DNA of 64,000 nt from Trichobilharzia szidati. Lineage: Eukaryota > Platyhelminthes > Trematoda > Strigeidida > Schistosomatidae. This document shows, one piece after another, positions 1 to 10,258 of this stretch. The stretch is taken from assembly GCA_944472155.2 (NCBI GenBank), contig OX235279.1:138418920-138482919 (forward strand). The letters are read 5' to 3'. A program made the position numbers and the translations under genes. Under the pieces are notes generated by a model that was not told the origin of the DNA, did not search any database, and was given only the letters and a program-made list of their open reading frames with translations. Position 1 is the stretch's first letter, and each line of letters starts with the position of its first letter.

Positions 1-304
1 TCAAGGACAAAGTTTACCAGTATCTGATTGGTCTGAAGATTTCTCTGTTTAATATAATTACGATTGAACAGCTCATGAAAATGAATCGTTGAAAAGAAAA
101 CATTTTCTTCGCTGTTTGTGCCTTTTCCTTATGACTCAATATGGGAATATTTAGTTCATTGAAGAACTTTATGTAGGTGTTAAATGGTATTTGAAAGACA
201 GAGATTCGAAGTGGGAATCATCAAGCTAAACTGTTCAATAAATCAGTATTTTGCAGTAGAAAACTGAAATGCATCACTCAGCAGATATGTCCATACACGT
301 AATA

Positions 305-412
305 CAATAATTCTGTGGATGATGACTAAATGTGTTGCACGAGATGGGACTCGAACCCTCAGACGAAGAACTACTAAAATACGAGACCTAGGTGGTTAAA
401 ATGGTTTTAATT
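305..412 (-). mobile_element. Degenerate tRNA-derived SINE head
   Basis: Read on the minus strand, positions 345-360 contain a recognisable RNA polymerase III B-box-like core (GGGTTCGAGTCCC) preceded by an eroded tRNA-like arm. The A-box region is poor and no intact cloverleaf can be drawn, so this is a SINE or tRNA-derived relic, not a tRNA gene. The family assignment is uncertain. Confidence 0.4.
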
Positions 413-415
413 TCA

Positions 416-1985
416 CCACGAATGCATTAGATTACAAACGCATGCAACTTTTTTATGAATAAAGTGATATTATGAAGCCTAGTGATGGAAAGTTTCTCAT
501 ATTTTTGGGCTTCAAGTAGAACATAGGGCTTCAAAGTTTGAACTTTTTACTCTCAGTGGCACTCGTGTTTTGTTTTGACGGTATGGAGTTTCTAGCTGCA
601 CACCGAAATCTTCTGTCCTTTTTTGGCTTTCTACCGGGTAGGTGAAGTTCAGGAGTGCATTGGGGGGGGGGGGCAAGAGTGAACCCTGATTATGTATGTG
701 GCTGGTGGGCGTTCTACCTCGGAACCTTGTGTGGTCACTAAAAAGCTTGTGAAATGCCAAACTGTTTTCTTCGTCATCATCAACAAATGCATGAATGCCT
801 CAAGGTTAAATATTTACTTTACTTCCTTTAATTTAAGCCTGAACATATTTATAAATGTAAACACAAATTTATTTTTCAAACTTTCTACCTATTAACACAC
901 CTCCATACATGATAATGACAAAAACATATATATATGCATTTAATCGATTTTTTAAAATTTTCATATTAACCGCCTCATTTTACGTCATATTTTCTCTCTC
1001 TCTCTTCCTGCATCCCTTTCTAGTTTCTTTTTATATTTTCTACTAATCACCTTTTTATTCCTTAGACTTTTGTGTGTATATCATCTAAACACACATTTGG
1101 TGAAAAAAAGTCTACTTAGTAGTTTCAATCGTCATCATCATCCTCGAAGTAATCATCATCATCAGTGTGCCAAGGTCATGCATGCACAGAATTTTTAAAT
1201 ATATACATAAAGTAAGCGTGAAAATAGGCATAAGATTTGTTTTATTTGTGTACTTGTGCAGTCTCTTTGTTGTTTTCGTTGTGTATCCCAGCATCATTGT
1301 TGTTGTTGTCGTTGTTGCTGCTGTTTTTGCTGTTCTTATTGCTGGCATAAGTGAACACTTTCATTCAAAATTCATTTAATTTTTATCCCATTGGAGACGA
1401 ATTGATTGTGCGGAGGAACAGCTGGTGGTTGAATGATGCATCTATCTTTATTCTTCCACTTTGAAGGTCATATATACATATCTATGTATATGTATATTTC
1501 TGTTATCTTGTTCGATTTTCACTAAAGTACATTTAAGTGTTGTTGTTGTTATTTTTCATACGAATAAACAAATAAATATTGAATACAATAGTTATATTTT
1601 ATAGTGAAATTATATGAATAGAATGTAATGTATTTCATTTCTGATAGTTGTTTAAATTACTTGAACAATTCTCCTTTTTTTTGGTTCAAGACAAATTAAT
1701 TTTAAGTAGTGAAATTCAGTCGACAAGTAGGCACTGGAGAAAGTGTTCTATTCTCAAGAATTTCAAATGCAGTACGAGTTTTATTTCAGATACTGCTTGA
1801 TTTTCTGCAAGAATAAATTTCATGTGCATGAAATCTCTTGGTCTCTAATGCTTTTTCTCAAGTTTGATGTTTGGTGAATGGCATCAGTTGTCAGGATAAT
1901 GTGCATCTAGGTTCCTCAGCTGTTGACGATCGCTGACAAGGTGTTTTTGTAATCTCAGTTGAATGATTTCCTCTCGAAGATTCAG
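416..1985. other. No gene recognised; low-complexity tracts
   Basis: I see no supportable gene here. There is a 12-13 base G run at 661-673, an (ATC)-rich tract at about 1125-1165, and a (GTT/GCT)-rich tract at about 1290-1345. The tracts give long but low-complexity reading frames on both strands, which I do not consider coding. Confidence 0.6.
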
Positions 1986-2149
1986 ATGTGCTACAATCAG
2001 ACATGTTACAGGTGAGCTATTCGAGCTCATTACTGACCTTCTGTGAAACTGTAATAGCTACACTGGTTGGTCAGAAGGGTAACGTAATAATTTCAACCAA
2101 CTTTGTACTTATCTTCCTCTGTTCTCCTCGACTGCATATAATTGTTCTC

Positions 2150-2700
2150 ACATTAACATGTACGCTGTCGACTTGATCCCTATTATTTGTCTTTTTCGCT
2201 GTTTAGTCAGTAATTGTAATGCTCCTCTTTGTGGTTGTGCTATACATTGATAATGTGATGCTGTTTTACTACTGAGATTTCGTTCGAGTGTATGAAGGTG
2301 GCTCTGACGTTGGACTGTGTTTAGGAACTGATGGTGTGTTATTTTTGGTGACAGAGTTTTGAGCCAACATTTTTGGGAATATTTTACTTGATTCTGAGGT
2401 TTGTTTTACAGTTGAATTTTGGTTAACTAATTTTGTTTTGCAGTACTTGCTTTTGTACTCAAGAAAGAACTAGGTTTGTATGACTGACGCCTAGCGATAT
2501 CGTTGCGTTAATTTCTACTATTCGATATGTTATTTTATTGTTAAGTGGGACCACAGTTTTTACAACAAATAACCATCTTTTTCTTTTCATTGGGGCATTT
2601 TGTGACTGTGAGTAACCGAAGGATGTTGTGGTCGGCCATACTGTTGAACACAGAGATATGTCTACTGCACTCAGGTCACAGTACAACGGTTTTGGGTGTT
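2150..2700. repeat. Unclassified dispersed repeat, copy 1
   Basis: This stretch is clearly related to 32870-33270 plus 33825-33900 in the same orientation. Shared anchors include TTTTTGGGAATATT, TTTTACAGTTGAATTTTGGTT and, later, TTATTGTTAAGT. No protein motif is recognised on either strand. It is an old interspersed repeat of unknown class. The other copy has been split by younger insertions. Confidence 0.65.
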
Positions 2701-2769
2701 ACAGGTAGAGTCCTCAATGTCAGTGGTGATTTAATGTACTGTAATTTAGACACTGTTATTATTATTACG

Positions 2770-3305
2770 TAATGCATGTCAAGTTTCCAAAGAGAATATC
2801 AGTTTTCTGAAGATAGGAAACATGACAAACTGATGAATAAAAACAGACACTAACACCTAAGAAAATAACATATGCCTAACGTTTATTTTGCACCACTTAA
2901 CTCTAATAGAACAATGCGCCTCAGTAAATCAATAGTGGAGTCATATCTCGTAATAAGTGATCACAGCAATCAACGGCCTGCTATCAAGTTTATTTTTCAT
3001 CGTCAAGCTACCCAGTAGTTCATATTGTTGTTTACCGAACTCATGTGGTAAATATGGTTAACGAAAGCCATTAAGGTTATTGCTTCTTTGTATTTTTACC
3101 TATATTAACTATTAAAACAATTAGTCCATTTGACAAATCGGAATAAGGCATTTAGAAGACAAATTTCATGAGATGATGGTATCATTTCGTAGTTTCTTTA
3201 TAACTGCCTAATAACTAACATGGTTCAAAATAATTAAATAAAATGCATGACAATTACTCAGTTATATAAAACCAAAAGTACGTACTAATGACCAGTCATA
3301 CCTAA
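2770..3305. other. No feature recognised
   Basis: AT-rich sequence with no reading frame, RNA or repeat that I can support. Confidence 0.5.
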
Positions 3306-3309
3306 ATAG

Positions 3310-3935
3310 GTCAAGTAGTCCATGGTAGGCAAAGGCTGACGTCTATTGTTTTTGTACACACAGTTTAGGATGTATGTGATTAATCCAAAGTGCTTCTATC
3401 ACCTTGAATTAGAGTTATGTGAAATAATTGTGAAGTAGTCAATAATATAGGTTATGTGACCTGACATTAATGAGTGCTTTGCAATGGATGATGCTGGATT
3501 TCTATTCAGGTTAACTGCATTGGGGTTTTCTGTGTGTTTTGACAACCATTTTGGAACATGTTCTTTTCGACGACGCTGGAACATTCTGTTGGTTTTACCT
3601 ATATAGGTGTCACCGCTGCTGCAGGTGAACTTGTAGATACAGTTTGAAGTAGTGCCAACAGAATTTAGTCCTATAATCGTAGGTACAGGGATCGAAAATT
3701 TTCGAGATGTGAGGGAAAGAGATGCGGCGTAGAATGTGCGCTTGATGGCTGACCAAAGTCTTTGAGCTGTCAACTGCATAATTTGATCACCCTTGAATGG
3801 TAGGTTAATAAAGATAGCTTTCTTTGGTACAGAAGCTGTCTTTTCTGGAATTAGTGTATCCTTTCTGATAAAATTTTCTGGATAACCATTATGTAATAAA
3901 ATAGATATATTCACATCCAAATCGGAAAAACACAT
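3310..3935 (-). mobile_element. Penelope-like element A, 3' part (RT thumb + GIY-YIG endonuclease)
   Basis: The minus-strand frame 3935-3399 (178 codons) begins with the RT thumb marker NGYPENFI, then INLPFKGD, a linker, and a GIY-YIG endonuclease: CIYKF and TYIGKT about ten residues apart, followed by the Arg-containing RRRKEH and PKWL. The frame stops at 3399. Shifting frame just there recovers VIEALWINHIHPKLCVQK, the segment that carries the catalytic Glu in this family (compare TEA and LEA in the copies at 29.3 and 44.4 kb), so a small indel has broken the end. The RT palm lies next door on the opposite strand. Known family: Penelope-like elements join an RT to a GIY-YIG nuclease. The copy is inactive. 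Confidence 0.85.
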
Positions 3936-3942
3936 GTAAGGT

Positions 3943-4325
3943 ATGCTAGGAAAATTTACGCTACATAAACTTTATGTGGATGATACAGTCATTATTGGTG
4001 ATAATAGTAAGTCTATTGAAAACTTTATTATTCTATTTAGTCATATTCATCCAAAAATACGAGTGACCTCCGAATTCAAATCGAATAACATTCTCGGTTT
4101 CCTAGATATTTCAATGGCCAGGAGAGACGATCGAATGATTAAGCGATCCATATTTTGAAAACGGACATGGAGTGGACAATATCTTCATTTCACTGGTTTT
4201 TTTCCTATCCAGCATAAACGTCTTCTAGTGAAATGTTTGTTTTCAATGGCTGGCGAAATATGTACGACCAACACATTGGTGGATGAGCTTCGACACATAC
4301 ATTCAATTTTATTAGTTAGTTGTCA
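3943..4325 (+). mobile_element. Penelope-like element A, inverted 5' part (RT palm)
   Basis: The plus-strand frame 3943-4158 carries the RT catalytic box YVDDTVII, then FLDISMARRDDRMIKRSIF. After one stop the frame continues with TWSGQYLHFTGFF, IQHKR and LVDELRHIHSILL up to about 4310. This is the part of the Penelope RT that should sit immediately before NGYPENF, which lies instead on the minus strand at 3875-3885. The two halves therefore form an inversion around about 3940 (see findings). The catalytic Asp pair is intact, but the copy is broken by stops. Confidence 0.8.
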
Positions 4326-4334
4326 GTTGTAAAG

Positions 4335-5030
4335 CGATTGTAAAGAAAGTACGAAATGATGCCATCATCTCACGAAATATGTCTTCTAAATGCCTTATTT
4401 AACTACATTCATTAGTTTCTTTTTATTTATTAAAATGGAAGAAAACCCTACAAGTGCCATTTAAACCATATTTTGTTTTTACCCATTAGTGGACAAATAG
4501 TAAATAAATAATTCATGCAGGGCAATGAATAACAAATTGAGCACGACAGTGAGACATGGCATTTTTTGTGTCGACTTTCACTAACTACTTACAGCATACA
4601 TAAAAGACATAATATTCACATACTTTAATGAGTTAACATTGAGATGAAGGTCATTAAAATTACTTCGTGTATTCAACACGAAGAGCTGAAAGGAAAGAAT
4701 ATTAGATGTTATTTAAGCTTGTTGATGTGCATAGAAAATTTATGGGAGTATTCTGTTGTCATGAATTAAAAATGACTTTATTAGAGGTATAAAATTAGCA
4801 ACACATGTCAAGTAAGAGTTGAATAGCTCAGATGGGTCAGGCTGACTGACGGACTGACTGGTTTCTACGCAGAATTTTAAGCAGAAGTATAGAGTTTCAA
4901 TCTGCTAAACTCCATTTAGCACACTTAGGAGAAAGATTTGAAAGAGCGATATTAATAAGAATTGTGATGGATAAAGAATGCTGACATGGAAAAACAATAG
5001 AGTTTTAACAGATGTGACAGAACATAAAGA
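4335..5030. other. No feature recognised
   Basis: AT-rich DNA. At 4820-4870 a GAATAGCTCAGAT-like string resembles a tRNA A-box, but no B-box follows. Nothing else is supportable. Confidence 0.45.
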
Positions 5031-5031
5031 G

Positions 5032-5995
5032 TGAATGCATCTGCGTCATTTACAGCGATTTAGCGCTGTATCACCAGTTGTTTCCAGCCATTGGTTCTTT
5101 GCATCCCAACGACCCCAACCGGCAAGTCCACACCTCCCAACGTGGCTCAAGTTAACAACAGAAGATTTCGTGGACAGATAACAGATTTTGGTTTGACTAC
5201 CTCTGACTCTTTTCCAACCTAATGTTTTTACGGCTAACGATGCCTGTGGAGGAAGGTGATAGTTTCGCATGAACAATGTATGTTCTAGTCATCTCTCTTG
5301 ACTTACTTTCACAATCACATAAACTAACTTAACAAACTCACCTAACACTCAATGCCTAACTTCAGTATTCTTCACCATGATATAACATTTAAAACATGAG
5401 GAAGAATGTAAATATCTACTATCAAAGACAGCCAGTTATTTCGTTTCTTCCACTTTCAGTGGTCTTATCTTAGAGCCATAAAGGAGGATGGAGCGAAATA
5501 GTGTACCTTACACACTTCCTCTGACCTATAGCCAGATATGAATTCTATGCCAAAGATGGCTTAAGTTGACAAATCTCAAACGAGCCATATCCGTACTGTT
5601 ATTCAGTCAGAAATCAGCCCAATGAAGATGATGCAACTTCCCAAATAAGCGAAGTGATCAACATGCTCTACCACTTCACTACCTATCTTTAGGCTAGGAG
5701 TCCATGTACTCCAGTTCTGTACCACCATATTACATTTGACGCGGGCAAACATTTGGGCACTGCTGCTGAAGATGTCCAAAAGAATCTACACTTTACCAGC
5801 ATTTTCACCTGGGAGGACTGCATAATGCACATATTCTAAGTCAACCAAACTATTCCCTAGAGAAAAGTCAATCCTCATATCAATGAAGTTAGATCAGGTC
5901 GATTCCATCAGTATACCTATGACGACATTAAACAGATATGGGGACAGTGGGCATCTCTGACAAATTCAGGTGACAACTCTCCTTGAGCTCTATAT
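5032..5995 (-). mobile_element. Degenerate RTE-like retrotransposon, second family (RT to C-terminus)
   Basis: Read 5995 to 5032 on the minus strand in shifting frames, the sequence gives GCPLSPYLFNVVI (RT motif B region), LVDLEY followed by an eroded catalytic box, a FAYLGS motif, and at 5276-5046 a 76-residue frame with WKRVRGSQTK, LSHVGRCGL and NQWLETTGD. The order matches the C-terminal half of endonuclease/RT polyproteins of the RTE type. Its C-terminal block differs from the SR2-like RTE copies elsewhere in the window (those have WNPKGKRRVGR), so I treat it as a separate family. Many stops and frameshifts make it a dead, old copy. Confidence 0.7.
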
Positions 5996-6635
5996 TGCTG
6001 TGCTAATTTGAGTAAAGTGCCTCTAATAGTACAATCTACTTTCTCGGCACTCCCTTAACAATCAAACATTGCCATATGACAATCTGTGGACGCCTTAATT
6101 GTATATCTAAGTTTCATAATCTATTGAACAGTTCAAGCAACTGGTTAGAGGGTAAGGGGAAAAGTTATCAAATTGAAACGATAGAAGACGAAGACTTTGA
6201 TAAAGAAATATTTAATTGGAATTAGGTATGTCTATATAGCCAAATTATGTACAGCTTATCTTCAACAGATCAATTACACAGATCTTCGTGTTGTGGTACT
6301 TCTGGACTTCATGTTGTGTTTTTTGTGTTCCTTTCACGTCCCCGATGTAACTCCACAACTCTGTATCACTTGTCTTCTCTGAAATAAAATGTATATCTCT
6401 GCTATTTGATGTTTTTATGTTTTTATATATTACTGATAAATCTTTTCAGTAGCACCCGCCAAAAAATGACATTGCCGAGACAATACAAAACTAAGGTGAC
6501 AAAATTTAAAATAGAATAGAAAAAGAAGGAAATGTTCACCACCATAAAGAGAGGTTAACTACAGTTTCTATCTGAATACATCAGTAGCATTTCAACCGTG
6601 TAATAACTATTTAGATTGAACACTAGTAACAAGTG
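5996..6635. other. No feature recognised
   Basis: AT-rich, with no supportable coding or repeat signal. Confidence 0.45.
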
Positions 6636-6639
6636 TGAT

Positions 6640-7020
6640 GTGTTTATTCCTTTCTTTGATGCGCACTGAATTCTATCAGTCAGCTTTGCAATGTGGCCAA
6701 CATTATAGGTAGCTCGCCATCATGGTGCATATTGATTTGATGGTATTAGATGGCCGATTGCCTCCAATAAAAGAATCCAATACAGTCCTACAGGACGTCG
6801 ATCGCGATCCTGAATAGCTCAGTGGTAACGTGTCTGACTGCAGCACTGGGTTACGTGGGTTCGAATCTCAGAAGGGACATCAGTTCCTTCTGGGTTGCAG
6901 ATACGCCTTGTTGACTGGTGAGTGTCAACTAGCGCAAAACCTAGGTCCGTTGCCGGTTCGTGCTGATTGCCTACAACCATCTAATATCAGTGATAACTAT
7001 TGTCTCAGAGATACTCAGTA
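6640..7020 (+). mobile_element. tRNA-derived SINE, type B
   Basis: The tRNA-like head at about 6806-6890 has an A-box-like TAGCTCAGTGG and a B-box GGTTCGAATC with tRNA spacing. It is followed by a body containing AAACCTAGGTCCG and a conserved CCATCTAATATCAGTG end. Related sequence occurs at 20.33-21.37, 23.6-23.8 and 30.7-30.93 kb in both orientations. A 63-residue frame over the head is incidental. It could be mistaken for a tRNA gene, but the repeat context argues against that. Confidence 0.7.
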
Positions 7021-7024
7021 GAAT

Positions 7025-7688
7025 GTAACTGACTTTAGTTTGCTTAAATGATCATCAGATGTCAATTTCATGCCCATTATCTTGTACAACAGATGAACCT
7101 TAACACCTCTATTGCAGTACAGTCAGCAAAAGTAAAAGGGAAATAATCCTAATAACCGAGTGAACTGATCAACTAAACTTGTCACCATTTATTTCATTAT
7201 CTGTTTCGATATCACAAAAGTGTGTTACCAAGACCAACAAAACCATTTTTCTATTCTCATGATATATATATATATATGAATATAGATTTCATCAAGAACC
7301 AACCAATATCAGCTGGGGAATAACTGAAGACCAAGGGACACTGGACACGTGGTCGATCCTGGTTTCAGAGTGATTACCCTATGATTAGAAACATTTTGAT
7401 TTCACTGCTTATTTATTCTAAGCTACGAAACAAACAATTTCGGAAACACATTTGTATTATTATCTGAGATAGTTCGTGACCGTTCCAAATGATGATAACT
7501 GAAAGCGAGATGAAAGTCTGGGTTGCTAAAGGAAGCGAATCAGCCACCTTGGAATTACTAGTCCGGCACTGTACTAGCCAAGGTACAACATCTAACTAGT
7601 TAACTAAGTCGTTGTTTAACCAAAGGGTGTATACTTTGGCATACTTCGGTAGTTCATCATTTAAATGTTATTACTGGTTGCTTAGGTT
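7025..7688. other. No gene; AT microsatellite and a weak tRNA-like relic
   Basis: An (AT)n tract lies at 7261-7277. On the minus strand at about 7540-7600 there is a tRNA-like string with a weak B-box (TGATTCGCTTCC). Nothing else is recognised. Confidence 0.4.
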
Positions 7689-7689
7689 C

Positions 7690-8045
7690 TAAATGGAATA
7701 GAGGGCTTTAGCAGCAGGCTTCCATTTCACTCTGTTCTCCGGCATTTTTTGCAGCCATTTCCACGACTGATGCCAAGCAATCATTTCCTCTCCACATAAT
7801 CTCATCCATGGCATCATCGGATGCTCACACCGTAACTTGCTTGCCGTTCGCGTTACACTCAAGGGTCTACTTGGCGTGTGAAGTCACTTCCTCAGGATAT
7901 TTCGAATCCACCTCCACTTCCTTCTGCGTATCTACTGCGTAGATTGTAAGTGGTTTGATGCCGGTCAGAGATCCTTGTTGCTTGTTTTTTTGAGGTCGGT
8001 GATCTGATCTTCAGTGCTGAGCGTTAGCAATTCATCAGTTTTCAT
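7690..8045 (-). mobile_element. RTE (SR2-like) 3' fragment
   Basis: On the minus strand this matches the C-terminal end of the RTE copies at 17.7, 36.3-37.8 and 63.2 kb. The order of motifs is the LRSALKIRS-type block, a W-I-H-L-R block around 7900, the charged R-G-R block, and the MDEI/CGEEM block near 7790-7810. It is heavily diverged, with stops in every frame. The 3' terminal AGCCC-type tail is no longer clear at 7690-7715. Confidence 0.65.
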
Positions 8046-8353
8046 CTTTAAAGTGATATAATTTATGTTAATGAATACAGCTTATGTATACTTACAGATC
8101 ACAATGTGTGTTTATTTATTTATCGTGGTGCCCTTTAAATAAGCAAGTATATGTTATCGTGATATATTCTAACGGAATTCCATCAAGTTCATGAATACAA
8201 CTGGAAGCAAGTCCTGAGCCCTGCTATCCAAGATAAACTGCTTCGCATTGTTTATATTTTATGGATTTGTATATCCTGGTAAATAAAAAAACTAAGCAAC
8301 GTTGTTTTCTTTTCATTAAAGTTTGTTATTTCGCGATAAAAGTTTAAATCGAA

Positions 8354-8423
8354 ATTGAGGATTTTGGCACTTTGCACTCAACTGTTTTCAACCATTTTGG
8401 CAAATGCTCCATCATGCGAGTAG
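8354..8423 (-). repeat. Inverted repeat arm of element B (left)
   Basis: Seventy bases that match 9331-9400 in reverse complement with two mismatches. Both arms encode the THR-x-MMEHLPKWLK part of the endonuclease. Confidence 0.9.
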
Positions 8424-9328
8424 ACAATTACCTTTTCGTATGACCTATGTATTCGCCTCCACAAACACACTCAAATTGATATACGCAGTTTGAAGTGTCG
8501 AGGATTGGCGACTGGTCTTTCCCAGATTGTTGAAGCACTCACTTAGTGGCGTTAAGGAAAACAAGTTTTGCAGCATAATAAGTTCTCTTGATGGCTTTGT
8601 CGAGTCTTCGTTTGACTACTTCCTGTACATCATCTCCTTTGAACGGCAAATTGATATAGACAGGTTTCTTTAGAACTGTTTGGATTGTTTTGCACGGGCT
8701 GTTTTCTTTAGAGTATTTATCAATGAACTTCTCAGGATATCCATTCTTAGATAAGATATCCTTCAGGGATTTTATTTCATGCTCAACAGTACTGTCAGAA
8801 CAAATTTTTTGTGCTCTATTGAACAGTGTTCTGACTAAGTTCTTTTTATACTGGGTTGGAACAAAAGTCTTGAAATGCATGTACTGTCCTGTCCATGAAG
8901 ACTTTCTAAATATAGATCTTTCGATTGTGTCATCATTCATTTTCGCCAGAAAAACGTCTAGGAATTTAATAGTATCGTTTTCCTCGTGTTCTACTGTGAA
9001 ATTGAGATTTGGATGGCATGAGTTGAATTTTATCAGCATGTCCTCGGCCTTTGATCTGCTTTCACAGGCAATAAAAATGTCACCAACATATCTTAGGTAT
9101 AGATCCGTTTCTTGTATATGTTGCTGCAAGGTACCGGTTCCTAGGCGTGAGAAGAATAAGTCAGCGAAAAGTGGTCCCAAAGGGCTTCCTATTGCGACAC
9201 CATCAACTTGACGGAATAAACGCCCGTCGAATTGGAATTGGACATTTTTAGTAAATAAAAGTAACAATTTTCTCAATTCCGACGTTGGAATGGGTATGTC
9301 TTCAGCTTCTTTACATACGAAGTCGATA
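8354..9328 (-). mobile_element. Penelope-like element B, inverted RT part
   Basis: The minus-strand frame 9276-8539 (245 codons, open up to about 9326 without a Met) is a Penelope RT core: FRQVDGVAIGSPLGPLFADL (motif B), RYVGDIFIA (catalytic box), IKFLDVFLAK, RSIFRKSSWTGQYMHF, and the thumb with KNGYPEKFI and YINLPFKGDD. The catalytic box reads Y-V-G-D where Y-V-D-D is expected; one base (GAT to GGT, 9082-9084) explains it. In another frame, 8530-8354 gives CVYQFECVCGGEYIGHT, the start of the GIY-YIG domain, with a stop, then PKWLK. The rest of the endonuclease is on the plus strand at 9331. Confidence 0.88.
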
Positions 9329-9330
9329 GT

Positions 9331-9400
9331 CTACTCGCATGATGGAGCATTTGCCAAAATGGTTGAAAACAGCTGAGTGCAAGGTGCCAAAATCCTCAAT
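9331..9400 (+). repeat. Inverted repeat arm of element B (right)
   Basis: Partner of 8354-8423 (68 of 70 positions by eye). It is the region present in both halves of the inverted Penelope copy. Confidence 0.9.
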
Positions 9401-9535
9401 AACAAAGCATCCTGTGGATTACGGACATGATATCGACGCGGTCAAGTCATTCACTATTGTCAGCAGACAAAGAAACAAGAAGATGCTTGCAATTGCAGAG
9501 GCTTGTGCAATTCGAGTTAAATCAAAATGATGATG
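9331..9535 (+). mobile_element. Penelope-like element B, endonuclease C-terminal part
   Basis: The plus-strand frame 9339-9530 (63 codons) encodes EHLPKWLK, SSITKHPVDYGHDIDAVKSF and AIAEACAIRVKSK. This is the second half of a GIY-YIG domain, with the catalytic-Glu segment (AEA) and a stop in a natural position. It joins head-to-head with the minus-strand RT at 9328-9331. Its first 70 bases are duplicated in inverted form at 8354-8423. Confidence 0.82.
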
Positions 9536-9884
9536 AATTGGAATGTCCAAGATTATGTCTGTTTAACTTTATCGAAATTCCTCCGAACAGGTTGGGATGA
9601 TGCTAAGTTGCCTAATATGTTGACAAGATAACTCACATGTACAAAGATGCATTTTTCATATGACAAGTGTATAAATTATATTCACTGAATTTTGTACTTA
9701 CATTTTTTCCAGTAATTTCATTCAGAAGAGCCTTGATCGAGTTGCATATTTTCAGCTTCTGATTGCTTTAGTAAGTTTTATCCTCAAAGTAGGCTTCATA
9801 ACTGCCAGTACCAGTGAGAGACTCACTGAAAATCAAGCATCAGTGAAAGTCTACTTCTTCTTAGGCTGAGACTCTTCCGTAGTA

Positions 9885-9985
9885 CAGGCTAATGACCTGA
9901 AGAGGGATCGAACCCATGACCTTTAGTCTACAAGACGAATGCATTTCCATTCTACTACTGGACTTGAATCAAATGGCCCATAAAC
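9885..9985 (-). mobile_element. tRNA-derived SINE head
   Basis: On the minus strand the sequence has an A-box-like TAGTAGAATGG followed at tRNA spacing by a good B-box (GGTTCGATCCC, about 9906-9918). The acceptor arms do not pair convincingly, so this is a SINE head or tRNA relic. A second, weaker tRNA-like string lies at about 10185-10255 on the same strand. The 9545-9880 stretch before it shows nothing recognisable. Confidence 0.5.
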
Positions 9986-10184
9986 TCTGACTTGCTATAT
10001 AGCGTGGAGTGATATCAGTTCGTGAAGTAGTCCACTTCTGAAACATATTTTGGATTCCTTGTGCTTGCTTGAATTCTTGGAAGAGATTGTGTTGTTTTCT
10101 TTACTGGGTGGCGTTGCTTGCCTCACTCCAAATCTTCTCTCTTTTCCAGGTTTTCTTTAGGCTACCCAACTAGACGGGGTTTAT

Positions 10185-10258
10185 AAATGGGTTTGATAGG
10201 AATCGAATCGATAGCTTCCACGTGGCTGTCGAGTATTCGACGACTGAAGCACATTACA
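10185..10258 (-). mobile_element. Weak tRNA-like SINE relic
   Basis: A B-box-like ATTCGATTCC and a D-arm-like stretch are seen on the minus strand. Pairing is poor. It is reported only because of its similarity to the nearby 9885-9985 head. Confidence 0.3.

Noticed and set aside
1112..1379. Opposed 70-80 codon frames
   Set aside because: They arise from ATC and GTT/GCT repeats on both strands.
3399..3935. GIY-YIG frame as a host nuclease gene
   Set aside because: The thumb and linker upstream are those of a Penelope RT, and the frame is broken before the catalytic Glu.
6806..6890. tRNA gene with A-box and B-box
   Set aside because: The same head recurs in SINE context elsewhere; the acceptor stem does not pair and the downstream body is repeated.
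8690..9211. Plus-strand 173-codon frame
   Set aside because: It is antisense to the Penelope RT of element B and has no domain of its own.
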